From Desulfitobacterium metallireducens DSM 15288 (GTDB lineage Bacteria > Bacillota > Desulfitobacteriia > Desulfitobacteriales > Desulfitobacteriaceae), in NCBI RefSeq assembly GCF_000231405.2, contig NZ_CP007032.1, positions 310,001 to 374,000 of the forward strand: 64,000 nucleotides of DNA, given 5' to 3'. Positions 19,414 to 26,916 of this stretch are shown in pieces. The notes below the pieces were generated by a model that made no database searches, had not been told where the DNA came from, and saw nothing but the letters and a program-made list of their open reading frames with translations. Every line of letters begins with the position of its first letter. Position 1 is the first letter of the stretch. The position numbers and the translations under genes are program-made.

Positions 19414-20211
19414 ATGAGAAATATACGATTAACCGTAAGTTATGATGGCACAGCTTATCATGGATTTCAACGTCAGCCAGAATTCCATGGACCGACGATT
19501 CAAGGTAATTTAGAATCCGTATGGAAGAAGTTGGTTGGAGAAGAAATTACGCTTAATACTGCGGGACGCACGGATACGGGCGTGCACGCGACGGGGCAAG
19601 TGGTTAATTTCCTGACGACAGCTCCAATACCGGATGAAAAACTCCCCAAAGCATTTAACAGTTTGCTACCACGGGATATTCGCATTCTCGAAGCTCACAC
19701 CGTTGCGGAAGAATTTCATGCTCGTTATTCAGCATGCTGGAAGCGTTATGATTATAAAATTGATAATCGGCCCATTGCAGATGTCTTTACTCGTTTGTAT
19801 TCATTGCATGAGCCTATTCCCTTAAGGGTTGAAAAGATGAAACGTGCTGCCCGATTACTCGAAGGAAAACATAATTTTAAAGCTTTTTCTTCGGCTGGAG
19901 GAGTGAGTAAAACCTTTGAACGTAATTTATATGTTTGTCGAATCCAAGAGGAGGGAGGAATCCTTCAGATCACCTGTATTGGGGATGGATTTCTGTATAA
20001 CATGGTGCGAATCATTGTTGGAACCTTGATCAATGTGGGGAAGGGTTGGCTTCAACCCGAAGACATTCCGGATATTCTACAGAGCATGGATCGAAAGCGG
20101 GCAGGAATTACAGCACGGGCCCGGGGGTTGACTTTAAGCTATGTCCATTATGGAGAAGAAAGCCCTTTTGATATTTATCCTGAGTATCTTTATAGCCAAA
20201 AGGAACATTAA
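19414..20211 (+). CDS. truA: tRNA pseudouridine38-40 synthase
   Basis: Converts uridines 38-40 of tRNA anticodon arms to pseudouridine. About 265 aa, starting MRNIRLTVSYDGTAYHGFQR at ATG 19414; a TTG one codon earlier is also possible, and no strong ribosome-binding site is present. The catalytic Asp is in AGRTDTGVHATGQVVNF. The C-terminal signature includes GDGFLYNMVRIIVGTL. In related bacteria truA follows ecfT directly; here about 9.5 kb of other genes lie between. Confidence 0.97.
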   Translation: MRNIRLTVSYDGTAYHGFQRQPEFHGPTIQGNLESVWKKLVGEEITLNTAGRTDTGVHATGQVVNFLTTAPIPDEKLPKAFNSLLPRDIRILEAHTVAEEFHARYSACWKRYDYKIDNRPIADVFTRLYSLHEPIPLRVEKMKRAARLLEGKHNFKAFSSAGGVSKTFERNLYVCRIQEEGGILQITCIGDGFLYNMVRIIVGTLINVGKGWLQPEDIPDILQSMDRKRAGITARARGLTLSYVHYGEESPFDIYPEYLYSQKEH

Positions 20212-20241
20212 AAAGGATTCCAAATAGAGAATTTCTGGACA

Positions 20242-20278
20242 TTGACAATTCAATTTTGAGTGCTAATATTTAATTGAA
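20242..20278 (+). promoter_or_regulatory. Promoter and dyad upstream of the DUF134 gene
   Basis: TTGACA at 20242-20247 and AATATT at 20265-20270 with a 17-bp spacer. TTCAATT (20249-20255) and AATTGAA (20272-20278) form an inverted repeat across the promoter, which suggests repression at this site. Confidence 0.55.
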
Positions 20279-20340
20279 CTAATCTTCACATTGTTCCTTT
20301 ATTGAATTTTATCTGTGATAATGGATAGGGAGGATAACAA

Positions 20341-20787
20341 ATGTCAAGACCTATTAAGTGGCGAACAGTAGAATTCGTTCCTGAAAATAAATGCTTTGCT
20401 CCATGTCCAAAAGGAAACTGTGATTCTTGCAGCGATGCTAAAGAAATCCAGCTTAAAATAGAAGAATTAGAGGCAATGAGGCTTAAAGATATTGAAGGTC
20501 TGATTCAGGAGGAATGTGCCGAAAGAATGCAAGTGTCTCGTCAAACCTTTCAAAATATTATTGATGAGGCAAGAAAAAAGGTGACTATGGCACTGGTTGA
20601 GGATCTACCGATTTATGTTGGAGGAGGAAATTATACAAGGAATCCATGTAAGTTTGAATGTCTTAAGTGTGGTAAAGAGACTGTAGTCTCTTTTGAGGAA
20701 GAAGTTAAACAATGTTCCCATTGTGGTTCCGAAAATATAGTTTGTTATAAGCATTGTACAAAATGCCAAAAGTATACTCATAATTAA
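20341..20787 (+). CDS. DUF134-family putative DNA-binding protein with C-terminal zinc ribbon
   Basis: A 148-aa protein. The N-terminal part matches DUF134 (SRPIKWRTVEFVP, then a Cys-rich loop) and a sigma-70-region-4-like helix-turn-helix (EECAERMQVSRQTFQNII). The last 45 residues have CxxC pairs (CLKC, CSHC, CTKC), a zinc ribbon. DUF134 genes are thought to be regulators and often neighbour iron-molybdenum-cofactor-like or metal genes. ATG 20341 follows GGGAGG. It may control the palindrome-bearing promoter of the next gene; that is inference. Confidence 0.85.
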   Translation: MSRPIKWRTVEFVPENKCFAPCPKGNCDSCSDAKEIQLKIEELEAMRLKDIEGLIQEECAERMQVSRQTFQNIIDEARKKVTMALVEDLPIYVGGGNYTRNPCKFECLKCGKETVVSFEEEVKQCSHCGSENIVCYKHCTKCQKYTHN

Positions 20788-20804
20788 CACGAGTTTCTTA
20801 TTTG

Positions 20805-20830
20805 AAAGACTACGGAAGTGGTCTTTTTTT
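20805..20830 (+). terminator. Terminator after the DUF134 gene
   Basis: AAGACTAC and GTGGTCTT (one G-U pair) with a GGAA loop, followed by a T run. Confidence 0.85.
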
Positions 20831-20879
20831 AATTCGGGAAATAATATGAGCAGATTTTAGAGGATGAGATAATAGTTTA

Positions 20880-20943
20880 TTGACATATGCCAATAAAGGA
20901 CGTATTATATAATTCAATAAAGGGCATATGCCATTTATTGAAT
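20880..20943 (+). promoter_or_regulatory. Promoter with a 32-bp palindromic operator
   Basis: TTGACA (20880-20885) and TATTAT (20903-20908), 17 bp apart. Downstream, ATTCAATAAA (20912-20921), GGCATATGCC (20923-20932) and TTTATTGAAT (20934-20943) form a 32-bp near-perfect palindrome with only the G/A at 20922 and 20933 unpaired. A half copy, CATATGCCAATAAAGG, overlaps the -35 box. This is a strong case for a repressor site with two operators. Confidence 0.75.
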
Positions 20944-20989
20944 ATGAGTTTTTTCTCAATGTTCATTGAATCGAGGGAGATGATACTTT

Positions 20990-21313
20990 TTGAAAAGTGA
21001 CGCATTATCTGAGGATTGGCAAATGATTGAGGGATTAAAAACAATCAAGGAACAGATGGATGAAATCGTTCGAATGATGGAAAAGGATAGACCTTACGAG
21101 GAAATTATTATCCAACTCGAAGTGATTTATTCAGCGCTCTCGAATACGACATCGGCGTTAGCTCAATGTTATGTAAAATCATCAATGATTGAATCACTAC
21201 AAAAAGGGGATAAGGATAAAAGCTTCGAATTTATAAAAAAGCCGATTGAAATCTTAATGAGAGTATCGGAACACTCGTCTCTACTAAAGCAACTTCAAAG
21301 TATAGAGGCATAA
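20990..21313 (+). CDS. CsoR/FrmR-like protein lacking the first metal-ligand Cys
   Basis: A 107-aa, all-helical protein aligned by eye to the CsoR/RcnR/FrmR repressors (GLKTIKEQMDEIVRMMEKDR, then EEIIIQLEVIYSAL). The position that carries the first ligand Cys in CsoR (in 'YCEDIL' type segments) reads PYEEII, and the second Cys position may be the single Cys in LAQCYVKS. So Cu(I) sensing in the usual way is unlikely. It starts at TTG 20990. The C-terminal extension (IKKPIEILMRV) is longer than in typical CsoR. The upstream palindrome may be its own operator. Confidence 0.65.
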   Translation: MKSDALSEDWQMIEGLKTIKEQMDEIVRMMEKDRPYEEIIIQLEVIYSALSNTTSALAQCYVKSSMIESLQKGDKDKSFEFIKKPIEILMRVSEHSSLLKQLQSIEA

Positions 21314-21408
21314 TACAAGCTTGAGGAAGAAACATAGGGATCCTAGGGCAATTATGGAAGATCAAAAGGGAGAATCAGAAATTAAATGAATAGAGGTAAG
21401 AAGCTCGA

Positions 21409-21455
21409 AGATCCATAAACTTGCTTGTATGCGTAAGTTTATGGATCTAATTTTG
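21409..21455 (+). terminator. Terminator after the CsoR-like gene
   Basis: AGATCCATAAACTT (21409-21422) and AAGTTTATGGATCT (21435-21448) form a perfect 14-bp stem, followed by AATTTTG. Confidence 0.85.
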
Positions 21456-21522
21456 TTATTGATGAAAAATTTGCTTCAATGGAGTAAAATTAAGGGGATA
21501 GGATTTGAAAAGGAGTATATAT

Positions 21523-22188
21523 ATGAAATATAGATTTCCCAGTCTTCTCGTTTTTGTGATGCTAAGCTTAATCGTTTTTTTAAGCGGATGCGGTTCGAGT
21601 AAGACAGCAAGTACGACAAGCTCTAATCCGCCAACAACGTCAGCTAATTCTTCAGCACAGACACAAAATCCATCCCCGTTAGATACCGCTTCGAAAACGG
21701 CTAATGGCCAGCTAACCACTCCAGTAGTTCCGGCTGCAACCTCAGCTCCAGAGAGCATGAATATTTCCTGGGTGGATGCAAAATCCGATGTACTGAATCC
21801 CATTGATGATAATCTAGATGGAATAATGGATGGTCATTTTCATCTCGCGCTACAATTACCTCAACCCGTCATGCTAGAATCTATTTTTATTCGGTATTCG
21901 GAGTTCGGGAAAGAGCTACGGTGGGATGGAATTTATAATAATCATCTAACGCCAGCTGGGTACAATCTATCAGTTTTCGAGAATGGGATTTTGGTTCCTC
22001 CTGGTCCAGATACAGGAATAAAAAAATCTGGACAGGTTGATCTCGATCTTTTTGCAGCTGGACTGAATAATGCCAAGGGAAGGGATACCTTTTCGTTTGA
22101 TCCTGGAAGTCATTTTCAAATCGAATTAAACTATACCACGCAAGCGGGAGAACATAAGAAGTGGAGCGCTAATGTGATATCTCAATAA
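21523..22188 (+). CDS. Putative lipoprotein, unknown
   Basis: A 221-aa protein from ATG 21523, chosen because AAAAGGAG at 21507-21514 serves it and overlaps the upstream in-frame TTG. A type II signal peptide with the lipobox FLSGC is followed by a Ser/Thr/Asn/Pro-rich linker (about residues 25-75). The C-terminal part is a possible beta-sandwich (SWVDAKSDVLNPIDDNLDGI, DLDLFAAGLNNAKGRDTFSF). I recognise no family. It should be anchored on the outer face of the membrane. Confidence 0.75.
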   Translation: MKYRFPSLLVFVMLSLIVFLSGCGSSKTASTTSSNPPTTSANSSAQTQNPSPLDTASKTANGQLTTPVVPAATSAPESMNISWVDAKSDVLNPIDDNLDGIMDGHFHLALQLPQPVMLESIFIRYSEFGKELRWDGIYNNHLTPAGYNLSVFENGILVPPGPDTGIKKSGQVDLDLFAAGLNNAKGRDTFSFDPGSHFQIELNYTTQAGEHKKWSANVISQ

Positions 22189-22257
22189 AAATTCACGAGG
22201 TGCTAATTCAAAAACATAGATCAAAAATCATAAATTACAGAAAGTAAGGAGAAAACC

Positions 22258-22286
22258 TTGACATCCTTTACACAATTTTATATTAT
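22258..22286 (+). promoter_or_regulatory. rplM-rpsI promoter
   Basis: TTGACA (22258-22263), a 17-bp spacer and TATTAT (22281-22286), a near-consensus sigma-A promoter about 127 bp before rplM. Confidence 0.8.
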
Positions 22287-22293
22287 ATCAATA

Positions 22294-22412
22294 TGAGTCT
22301 TTATGCTGTTTGATTATGATTGAGCCCCAGAAAGAATAGCATACGCTGAGGTGATTGAGCCCCACAGAAGCGAAAGAGACAATAGAATACGGAAAGTTTT
22401 GGAGGTAATATC
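22294..22412 (+). ncRNA. Probable L13-type ribosomal leader RNA
   Basis: The transcript leader before rplM is about 120 nt and carries a 12-nt direct repeat GATTGAGCCCCA at 22318-22329 and 22353-22364. Firmicute rplM-rpsI operons often have an autoregulatory L13 leader. The position and size fit, but I have not matched the secondary structure. Confidence 0.45.
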
Positions 22413-22844
22413 ATGTCCACGTTCTTTGCGAAAGCGAACGAGGTGGAGCGTAAATGGTATGTCATTGACGCTGCTGGCCTTGCTTTGGGTCGTTTAGCTA
22501 CTGAAGCTGCACGCATCCTTAGAGGTAAACATAAACCTACTTTTACCCCGAATGCAGATGCTGGGGATTTTGTCATTGTCATAAACGCTGACCAAGTGAT
22601 CTTAACCGGTCACAAATTGGATCAAAAATTGTATCGTCGTCACTCTGGATATCCGGGTGGCTTGAAAGAAGTTCCTTATCGTAGACTGATGGAAACTATG
22701 CCTGAACGGGCTGTTGAACATGCTATTAAGGGTATGCTTCCTCATAACAAGTTGGGCGCGAAAATGTATACTAAGCTTAAGGTATACCGGGGTTCTGAAC
22801 ATCCCCATCAAGCTCAACAACCCGAAACATGGACGATTCAATAA
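22413..22844 (+). CDS. rplM: 50S ribosomal protein L13
   Basis: L13, 143 aa, an early assembly protein of the large subunit. It has the family segments [40 protein letters not shown] and [18 protein letters not shown]. It starts at ATG 22413 behind TTGGAGG. It forms an operon with rpsI, 23 nt downstream, under a strong promoter and a leader. Confidence 0.98.
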   Translation: MSTFFAKANEVERKWYVIDAAGLALGRLATEAARILRGKHKPTFTPNADAGDFVIVINADQVILTGHKLDQKLYRRHSGYPGGLKEVPYRRLMETMPERAVEHAIKGMLPHNKLGAKMYTKLKVYRGSEHPHQAQQPETWTIQ

Positions 22845-22867
22845 ACGGGAAGGAGGAAGAATAACTC

Positions 22868-23263
22868 ATGGCTGCAAAATTACAATATCAAGGTACTGGA
22901 CGTCGTAAAAACGCAATTGCGCGTGTTCGTTTAATTCCTGGTGAAGGAAAAATTACGATCAATAAAAGAGATCTTGCTGAGTACTTCGGTAAGAAGACAT
23001 TGGAAATGATCGTTCAACAACCGTTCAATGTAACGGATATGGTGGGTAAATATGATGTTATCGCTCTTGCTAATGGCGGCGGTACAACAGGACAAGCTGG
23101 GGCACTTCGCCTCGGAATTGCTCGTGCTCTATTAAAAGCTGATATTAGTTTACGTCCTGCTCTCAAACGTGCTGGTTTCTTAACACGTGACCCACGGATG
23201 AAAGAACGTCGTAAATACGGCTTGAAGAAAGCGCGTAAAGCTCCTCAATTTTCGAAACGTTAA
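22868..23263 (+). CDS. rpsI: 30S ribosomal protein S9
   Basis: S9, 131 aa. It has [20 protein letters not shown] at the start, [19 protein letters not shown] in the middle and the basic C-terminal tail ending QFSKR, which reaches the P-site tRNA. It starts at ATG 22868 behind AAGGAGG. A terminator follows immediately. Confidence 0.98.
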   Translation: MAAKLQYQGTGRRKNAIARVRLIPGEGKITINKRDLAEYFGKKTLEMIVQQPFNVTDMVGKYDVIALANGGGTTGQAGALRLGIARALLKADISLRPALKRAGFLTRDPRMKERRKYGLKKARKAPQFSKR

Positions 23264-23275
23264 TTATCAGAAACA

Positions 23276-23314
23276 AAAAATCCTCAAACCTTTGTTGGTT
23301 TGGGGATTTTTTTG
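23276..23314 (+). terminator. Terminator of the rplM-rpsI operon
   Basis: AAATCCTCAAACC and GGTTTGGGGATTT around TTTGTT, followed by a run of seven T residues. Confidence 0.92.
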
Positions 23315-23317
23315 CTG

Positions 23318-23390
23318 GTGCGCCACGCATGGCGATTAACTAGACGGTGAAAGCCCATTCTGGGGGCATGTAGAGACCGACCTATAACAC
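23318..23390 (+). mobile_element. Relic of a group II intron 5' end
   Basis: Starts with GTGCG, as group II introns do. Next come CGCCACGCATGGCG, which folds as a hairpin, and CTAGACGGTGAAAGCCC, which resembles the conserved beginning of domain I in bacterial introns. After about 73 nt the similarity stops and AT-rich sequence follows; there is no reverse transcriptase and no domain V. It sits directly behind the rpsI terminator, the kind of target site used by group IIC introns. Identification is by pattern memory only. Confidence 0.5.
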
Positions 23391-23465
23391 AAATAAAAAA
23401 CGATAATCGAAATATTTAAATTAAGGATAATTATAATGTGGAAAGCAGCTTTACAGTTAAATAAG

Positions 23466-23500
23466 AAAATCCTCAAACCTTTGTAGTTTGAGGATTTTTA
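23466..23500. terminator. Second, near-duplicate terminator
   Basis: AAAATCCTCAAAC pairs with GTTTGAGGATTTTT. The left arm and loop (ATCCTCAAACCTTTGT) repeat those of the rpsI terminator about 190 bp upstream, as if the terminator had been duplicated on both sides of the intron relic. It may also serve the minus-strand DUF2892 gene. Confidence 0.8.
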
Positions 23501-23538
23501 ATTTTTATGTCAGCCTTTATTGCTTTTATAGGGGGGTG

Positions 23539-23754
23539 TTAAGAAGAAACTTTACGCTGCTCTGCACCAATGGCCTTAAGAATAAGCTCCATCGGACAAA
23601 AACCGGTAAGTGATGAAGTCATTAACATGATACCGACTAATCCGGTGAAGAGAAGCCAATATTTGCTCACAAAAACACCTAAAAGGACACTAGCCAATAC
23701 AAAGAACCCTGCGATTAAACGAATCCATGATCCTTTGCCGTTTACAATGTACAT
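23539..23754 (-). CDS. DUF2892-family inner membrane protein
   Basis: A 71-aa protein with two hydrophobic segments and the family features GSWIRLIAGFFVLAS near the start and GFCPMELILKAIGA near the end. The Cys-Pro pair and Glu in CPMEL are typical of YgaP-C-terminal/DUF2892 proteins, often linked to rhodanese and sulfur metabolism. ATG 23754 follows GGAGGTG. A C4TAG4 palindrome just upstream suggests control by a CsoR/CstR-family repressor. Confidence 0.85.
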   Translation of the reverse strand: MYIVNGKGSWIRLIAGFFVLASVLLGVFVSKYWLLFTGLVGIMLMTSSLTGFCPMELILKAIGAEQRKVSS

Positions 23755-23784
23755 AATTCCTTACACCTCCTCGACTACAATCTA

Positions 23785-23798
23785 AGCCCCTAGGGGTC
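23785..23798 (-). promoter_or_regulatory. CsoR/CstR-like operator before the DUF2892 gene
   Basis: The core CCCCTAGGGG (23787-23796) is a perfect palindrome next to TTGACC on the minus strand, a possible -35 box. G/C-tract dyads of this form are typical sites of CsoR-family repressors, including persulfide-sensing CstR. Confidence 0.55.
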
Positions 23799-23972
23799 AA
23801 GTTAAGAGTAAGATATATTGTACCGGAGGTCAAGAGGATATGGCAAATTATAGAAATATAGTTTTTGGGCCGTAAATTGGCTGCATGCTACTCCTTTTTT
23901 TACTTATTTAGCATAATTCCAAGCCCTTTTTCCATAAAGTTTTTACAGGGTAGGAGAAAAGGGAGGATGGGT

Positions 23973-24716
23973 ATGAAACGGAAGCGCGTTGATTGGTATA
24001 AGCGGGGAAAACATCTTCAGTTGAAAAAATGGTACGTTCTTGCATTAATGGTCATCGCTTTATTAATAGGTGAAGTAGCGTGGAAGCTCTATCCTCATGA
24101 GCAAAAAAGTTGGAGTTGGACGGTAGGAAATCAGACTATCCTGATAGATGCTGGGCATGGTGGTGTGGATCCCGGAGCAGTGGGTAAGAATAGCTTAGAG
24201 AAAGATATTACTTTAGCCGTGTCTAAACGGGTGAAGGTTCTTGTGCAACAGGCCGGCGGTAAGACCATCATGGTGAGGGAAGAGGATGTGGACTTGGGAA
24301 CTGCCCAGGGCTTACTAAAGCGAAAACGGGAAGACCTTGCGCAACGAATCCAACTGTCTAAGGATGAGCAGGCCGATGTATACCTAAGTATCCATGTTAA
24401 TAGTTCGCCGAAAGAAACATTAACGGGTCCACAGGTTTTTTATTATGCGGATTCGGTAGAGAGCAAACTTCTGGCGCAATGTATTCAAGAACAACTTAAT
24501 CTTTTGGCTGGAGGTAAGAGAGTCGCTAAAGGAAATCAGGAGCTATTTATCTTGAAAAAGGCAGATCAAGCGGCGGTTATGATTGAACTCGGCTTCTTGT
24601 CTAATGCGCAGGAAGAACAGAAATTAAATGACCCGAATTATCAACAGCAACTTGCAGTAGCAGTTTATCAAGGCCTTGCCAATTATTTAGGAACGTCGCA
24701 GAATTCACAGCCGTGA
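23973..24716 (+). CDS. cwlD: N-acetylmuramoyl-L-alanine amidase, CwlD-like
   Basis: A 247-aa zinc amidase (Amidase_3) with an N-terminal membrane segment. Ligands and catalytic residues are visible in DAGHGGVDPGAVG, VREEDVDLG, YLSIHVNSS and MIELGFLSN. CwlD takes part in forming muramic-delta-lactam of spore cortex, and cwlD often follows rpsI in spore formers, as here. I chose ATG 23973, 6 nt after GGGAGG; the upstream open frame has no support. Confidence 0.9.
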   Translation: MKRKRVDWYKRGKHLQLKKWYVLALMVIALLIGEVAWKLYPHEQKSWSWTVGNQTILIDAGHGGVDPGAVGKNSLEKDITLAVSKRVKVLVQQAGGKTIMVREEDVDLGTAQGLLKRKREDLAQRIQLSKDEQADVYLSIHVNSSPKETLTGPQVFYYADSVESKLLAQCIQEQLNLLAGGKRVAKGNQELFILKKADQAAVMIELGFLSNAQEEQKLNDPNYQQQLAVAVYQGLANYLGTSQNSQP

Positions 24717-24810
24717 AAAAGAAGGAAACGCCCGTATTGTCCCGAATATTTAAAGAATCAAATTAATGAATGAGTAAAAGGCGTACTAGGAAGATGCAGG
24801 GGGATAGATC

Positions 24811-25320
24811 ATGAGTTTTTTACCGGTGGTTTTATTTGTGCTCGGAATCATAGTACTGATTATGGCTTGGCGGCTAGGCAATCCACCGAATACAAGTCCT
24901 GAACTCTTAGCAGCGCTGAAAGGGATTGCCGGGGTGAAGCGTGATATTGGGTATATTCGCTCAGAATTGCAGGAAACAGGGGCACGCTTGGAGGAGCATG
25001 AGAGGCGAATCCAAGAACAGCCCATCGTGAATCGACAAGATCAACGGGAAAAGCAAAGTGGGCAGGCTGATCAAGAGGTGCAATTGGAGTTTTTGAAAGC
25101 ATTACAACAACACACTGCACAGGAACCGATTTCCAATTCGATAGAGGATGTTGCCTTTACCCAAGATTTGGCTCCTCGAGTTATCTCTGATAAATATCGC
25201 GGGGTTATTGAACTTCATGAGCAAGGGTGGTCAACTTTAGAAATTGCAGGCCATCTTGCACTTAGTCAAGATGCAGTGAATATGGTTCTAAAAACATATC
25301 CCCGAGGTGGCCAACGATGA
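24811..25320 (+). CDS. Membrane-anchored protein with coiled coil and C-terminal HTH (DUF6115-like)
   Basis: A 169-aa protein. One N-terminal transmembrane helix (residues 2-20) is followed by a heptad-rich coiled coil (about 30-75). After a Gln-rich linker comes a C-terminal helix-turn-helix (IELHEQGWSTLEIAGHLALS). The layout resembles DUF6115 proteins of Firmicutes, whose role is unknown. Its stop overlaps the ATG of the next gene (ATGA). It follows cwlD by about 95 nt. Confidence 0.75.
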   Translation: MSFLPVVLFVLGIIVLIMAWRLGNPPNTSPELLAALKGIAGVKRDIGYIRSELQETGARLEEHERRIQEQPIVNRQDQREKQSGQADQEVQLEFLKALQQHTAQEPISNSIEDVAFTQDLAPRVISDKYRGVIELHEQGWSTLEIAGHLALSQDAVNMVLKTYPRGGQR

Positions 25321-25733
25321 AATTGTCACGTCAATACTTGCTTGGGTTGGGTTCGGGATTGATTTTGAGTGCTTTGATTACGCTCCTTTTTACTCTTAGT
25401 ATGACTGTGAGCCCAAGTACAGCAGGGGCTGATACAACTGAACTAACAACTCCATCCGTACAACAGCCTAGCGATTCGGCCCAGAAGACTTCAAGTTCTG
25501 AAAAATCTGGATCTGAGAATATAACTCAAATTCAAAAGAATTTTGTGATTCCCCCCGGTGCGAGTGCAGATAAGATTGCTCAACTCCTCCAAAGTGAGGG
25601 CTGGATTCAGAACAAAGATGATTTTTTGACCCTGGTGAAGGCTAAAAAGCTTGAAAAACGCTTTAAGGCAGGTACCTATGAACTTACACCTGGGCTGTCT
25701 ATTGAGAATACCATCAATCAGCTTATTCAATAG
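25317..25733 (+). CDS. MltG/YceG-like N-terminal domain protein
   Basis: A 138-aa protein with one membrane anchor (residues 8-30), a Ser/Thr/Gln linker and a C-terminal domain FVIPPGASADKIAQLLQSEG ... FKAGTYELTPGLSIENTINQ (in segments). This matches the LysM-like subdomain at the start of the MltG endolytic transglycosylase; the catalytic domain is absent. It is translationally coupled to the previous gene (4-nt overlap). It probably binds or localises at the cell wall; inference. Confidence 0.75.
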   Translation: MKLSRQYLLGLGSGLILSALITLLFTLSMTVSPSTAGADTTELTTPSVQQPSDSAQKTSSSEKSGSENITQIQKNFVIPPGASADKIAQLLQSEGWIQNKDDFLTLVKAKKLEKRFKAGTYELTPGLSIENTINQLIQ

Positions 25734-25765
25734 ATTGACTATTTTCCACTACTCCGTGTAAAAGC

Positions 25766-25791
25766 GAAACTTTTAAAAGGATTTTTACGTA
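25766..25791 (+). promoter_or_regulatory. Candidate ECF-sigma (autoregulatory) promoter
   Basis: GAAAC at 25766-25770 and CGTA at 25788-25791 with a 17-bp, T-rich spacer, close to the SigW-type pattern. It lies about 60 bp before the ECF sigma gene, where autoregulation is common. Confidence 0.5.
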
Positions 25792-25849
25792 GTATTTACG
25801 TAACATATGGTGAAGAGGAAAAAGCGAGTAGATTGGAGCGGCTCAAGAG

Positions 25850-26437
25850 ATGGATGATTTGGATCTGATTCAACAGGTCCTCTCCGGGAAACATGAATAT
25901 TTTGCTCAACTCGTTGAGCGCTATCAAAAACCTTTAATCTATTTCTTACGTGGGATTCTTCGGGATGAGGAGGAAGTTCTGGATTGTACTCAAGAAGCCT
26001 TCCTTGCAGCGTATCGTAATCTTTGGAAGTATTCATCAAAATATACGTTCCGAGCGTGGCTTTATACTATTGCTAGGAATAAGGCCATTGACCTATTGAG
26101 GAAGAAAAAGAAGGAATCTCCTGTATCCCTAAATGAGAATCTTATCGACCCTCAGGAGGGCCCGGAAGAAGTATGGCTTGCTAAGGAGCAAGCAGGTCAG
26201 TTGCAGGAGGTTCTAGATGAACTCTCAGAGCAATATCGACAGGCTTTGTATTTGAGATATCAACAGGAAATGTCTTATGAAGAGATGAGTTTAGTCCTGA
26301 ATATCCCGGTTAGCTTAGTAAAGACTCATTTATATCGTGGTAAAGAGAAACTGCGTCAGATCCTGGAAAGGAGGGGGTTGGATGAACGAAATGGACAACT
26401 TGTGGGCCCAACTATTTCAAGAGGAACCCCTTTGTGA
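25850..26437 (+). CDS. ECF-subfamily RNA polymerase sigma factor
   Basis: A 195-aa sigma factor with regions 2 and 4 only. Region 2 includes DCTQEAFLAAYRNLWKY and FRAWLYTIARNKAIDLLRKK. Region 4 includes LSEQYRQALYLRYQQEMSYE and VSLVKTHLYRGKEKLRQIL. ATG 25850 has only weak ribosome-binding support (GGAG at 25834-25837). The downstream membrane protein gene overlaps it by 56 nt, a layout typical of sigma/anti-sigma pairs. A GAAAC/CGTA promoter lies upstream. Confidence 0.93.
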   Translation: MDDLDLIQQVLSGKHEYFAQLVERYQKPLIYFLRGILRDEEEVLDCTQEAFLAAYRNLWKYSSKYTFRAWLYTIARNKAIDLLRKKKKESPVSLNENLIDPQEGPEEVWLAKEQAGQLQEVLDELSEQYRQALYLRYQQEMSYEEMSLVLNIPVSLVKTHLYRGKEKLRQILERRGLDERNGQLVGPTISRGTPL

Positions 26438-26789
26438 AGCTTCTCTGCAAAACTTGAAAACGGGAGTCATGGCACAGATTCTTGATCATCCGATCGATTT
26501 TCAAGCCAAGATCCTTATGGCGCAACGTCGGAAATGGGGAGCCGTTCTCCTAGCTGCTTTGGTGGTAGCAGGATTAGGCGTTTTTAGTCTGCTTTGGTTT
26601 CAGGGAGAATGGCTCCTGAGCATGATCGGATATGTACCAGGGTGGCTTCTACAACAGGGAAAGTTGTTTAGCCAGCTTATTATCGGTGTGGAGTATCTCT
26701 GGCAACTTTATGTTTGGCCTTTCTTGGGGGTGGCTATTGCCTGGGTTCTATTTGATGGAATACGAAATAAGATGCTGATAAGAGAGTAA
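26382..26789 (+). CDS. Putative anti-sigma/membrane partner of the ECF sigma factor
   Basis: A 135-aa protein from ATG 26382, 4 nt after GGAGGGGG. A cytoplasmic N-terminal part (about 55 residues) precedes two hydrophobic segments (about 58-78 and 105-125). No zinc-binding HxxxCxxC motif is present, so it is not a ZAS-type anti-sigma factor. The assignment rests on overlap with the sigma gene and on membrane topology, not on recognised similarity. Confidence 0.65.
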   Translation: MNEMDNLWAQLFQEEPLCEASLQNLKTGVMAQILDHPIDFQAKILMAQRRKWGAVLLAALVVAGLGVFSLLWFQGEWLLSMIGYVPGWLLQQGKLFSQLIIGVEYLWQLYVWPFLGVAIAWVLFDGIRNKMLIRE

Positions 26790-26867
26790 AACCTTGATTC
26801 GATAATGACTGAGATTTTTCATATTGGAAATGGTTTGGAAATAGAAAGCTCAAAAAAACGAATGAGC

Positions 26868-26903
26868 AAAGAGAAAGAGAAAGAGAAAGAGAAAGAGAAA
26901 GAG
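26868..26903 (+). repeat. Hexanucleotide microsatellite (AAAGAG)6
   Basis: Six perfect tandem copies of AAAGAG end two bases before the ribosome-binding region (TGGAGA, 26905-26910) of the amidohydrolase gene. Changes in copy number would alter the purine-rich leader and the distance to upstream signals. Confidence 0.95.
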
Positions 26904-26916
26904 ATGGAGATATTCC

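Noticed and set aside
26868..26903. CRISPR array
   Set aside because: The repeat is a simple hexamer without spacers. No CRISPR array or cas gene was seen in the window.
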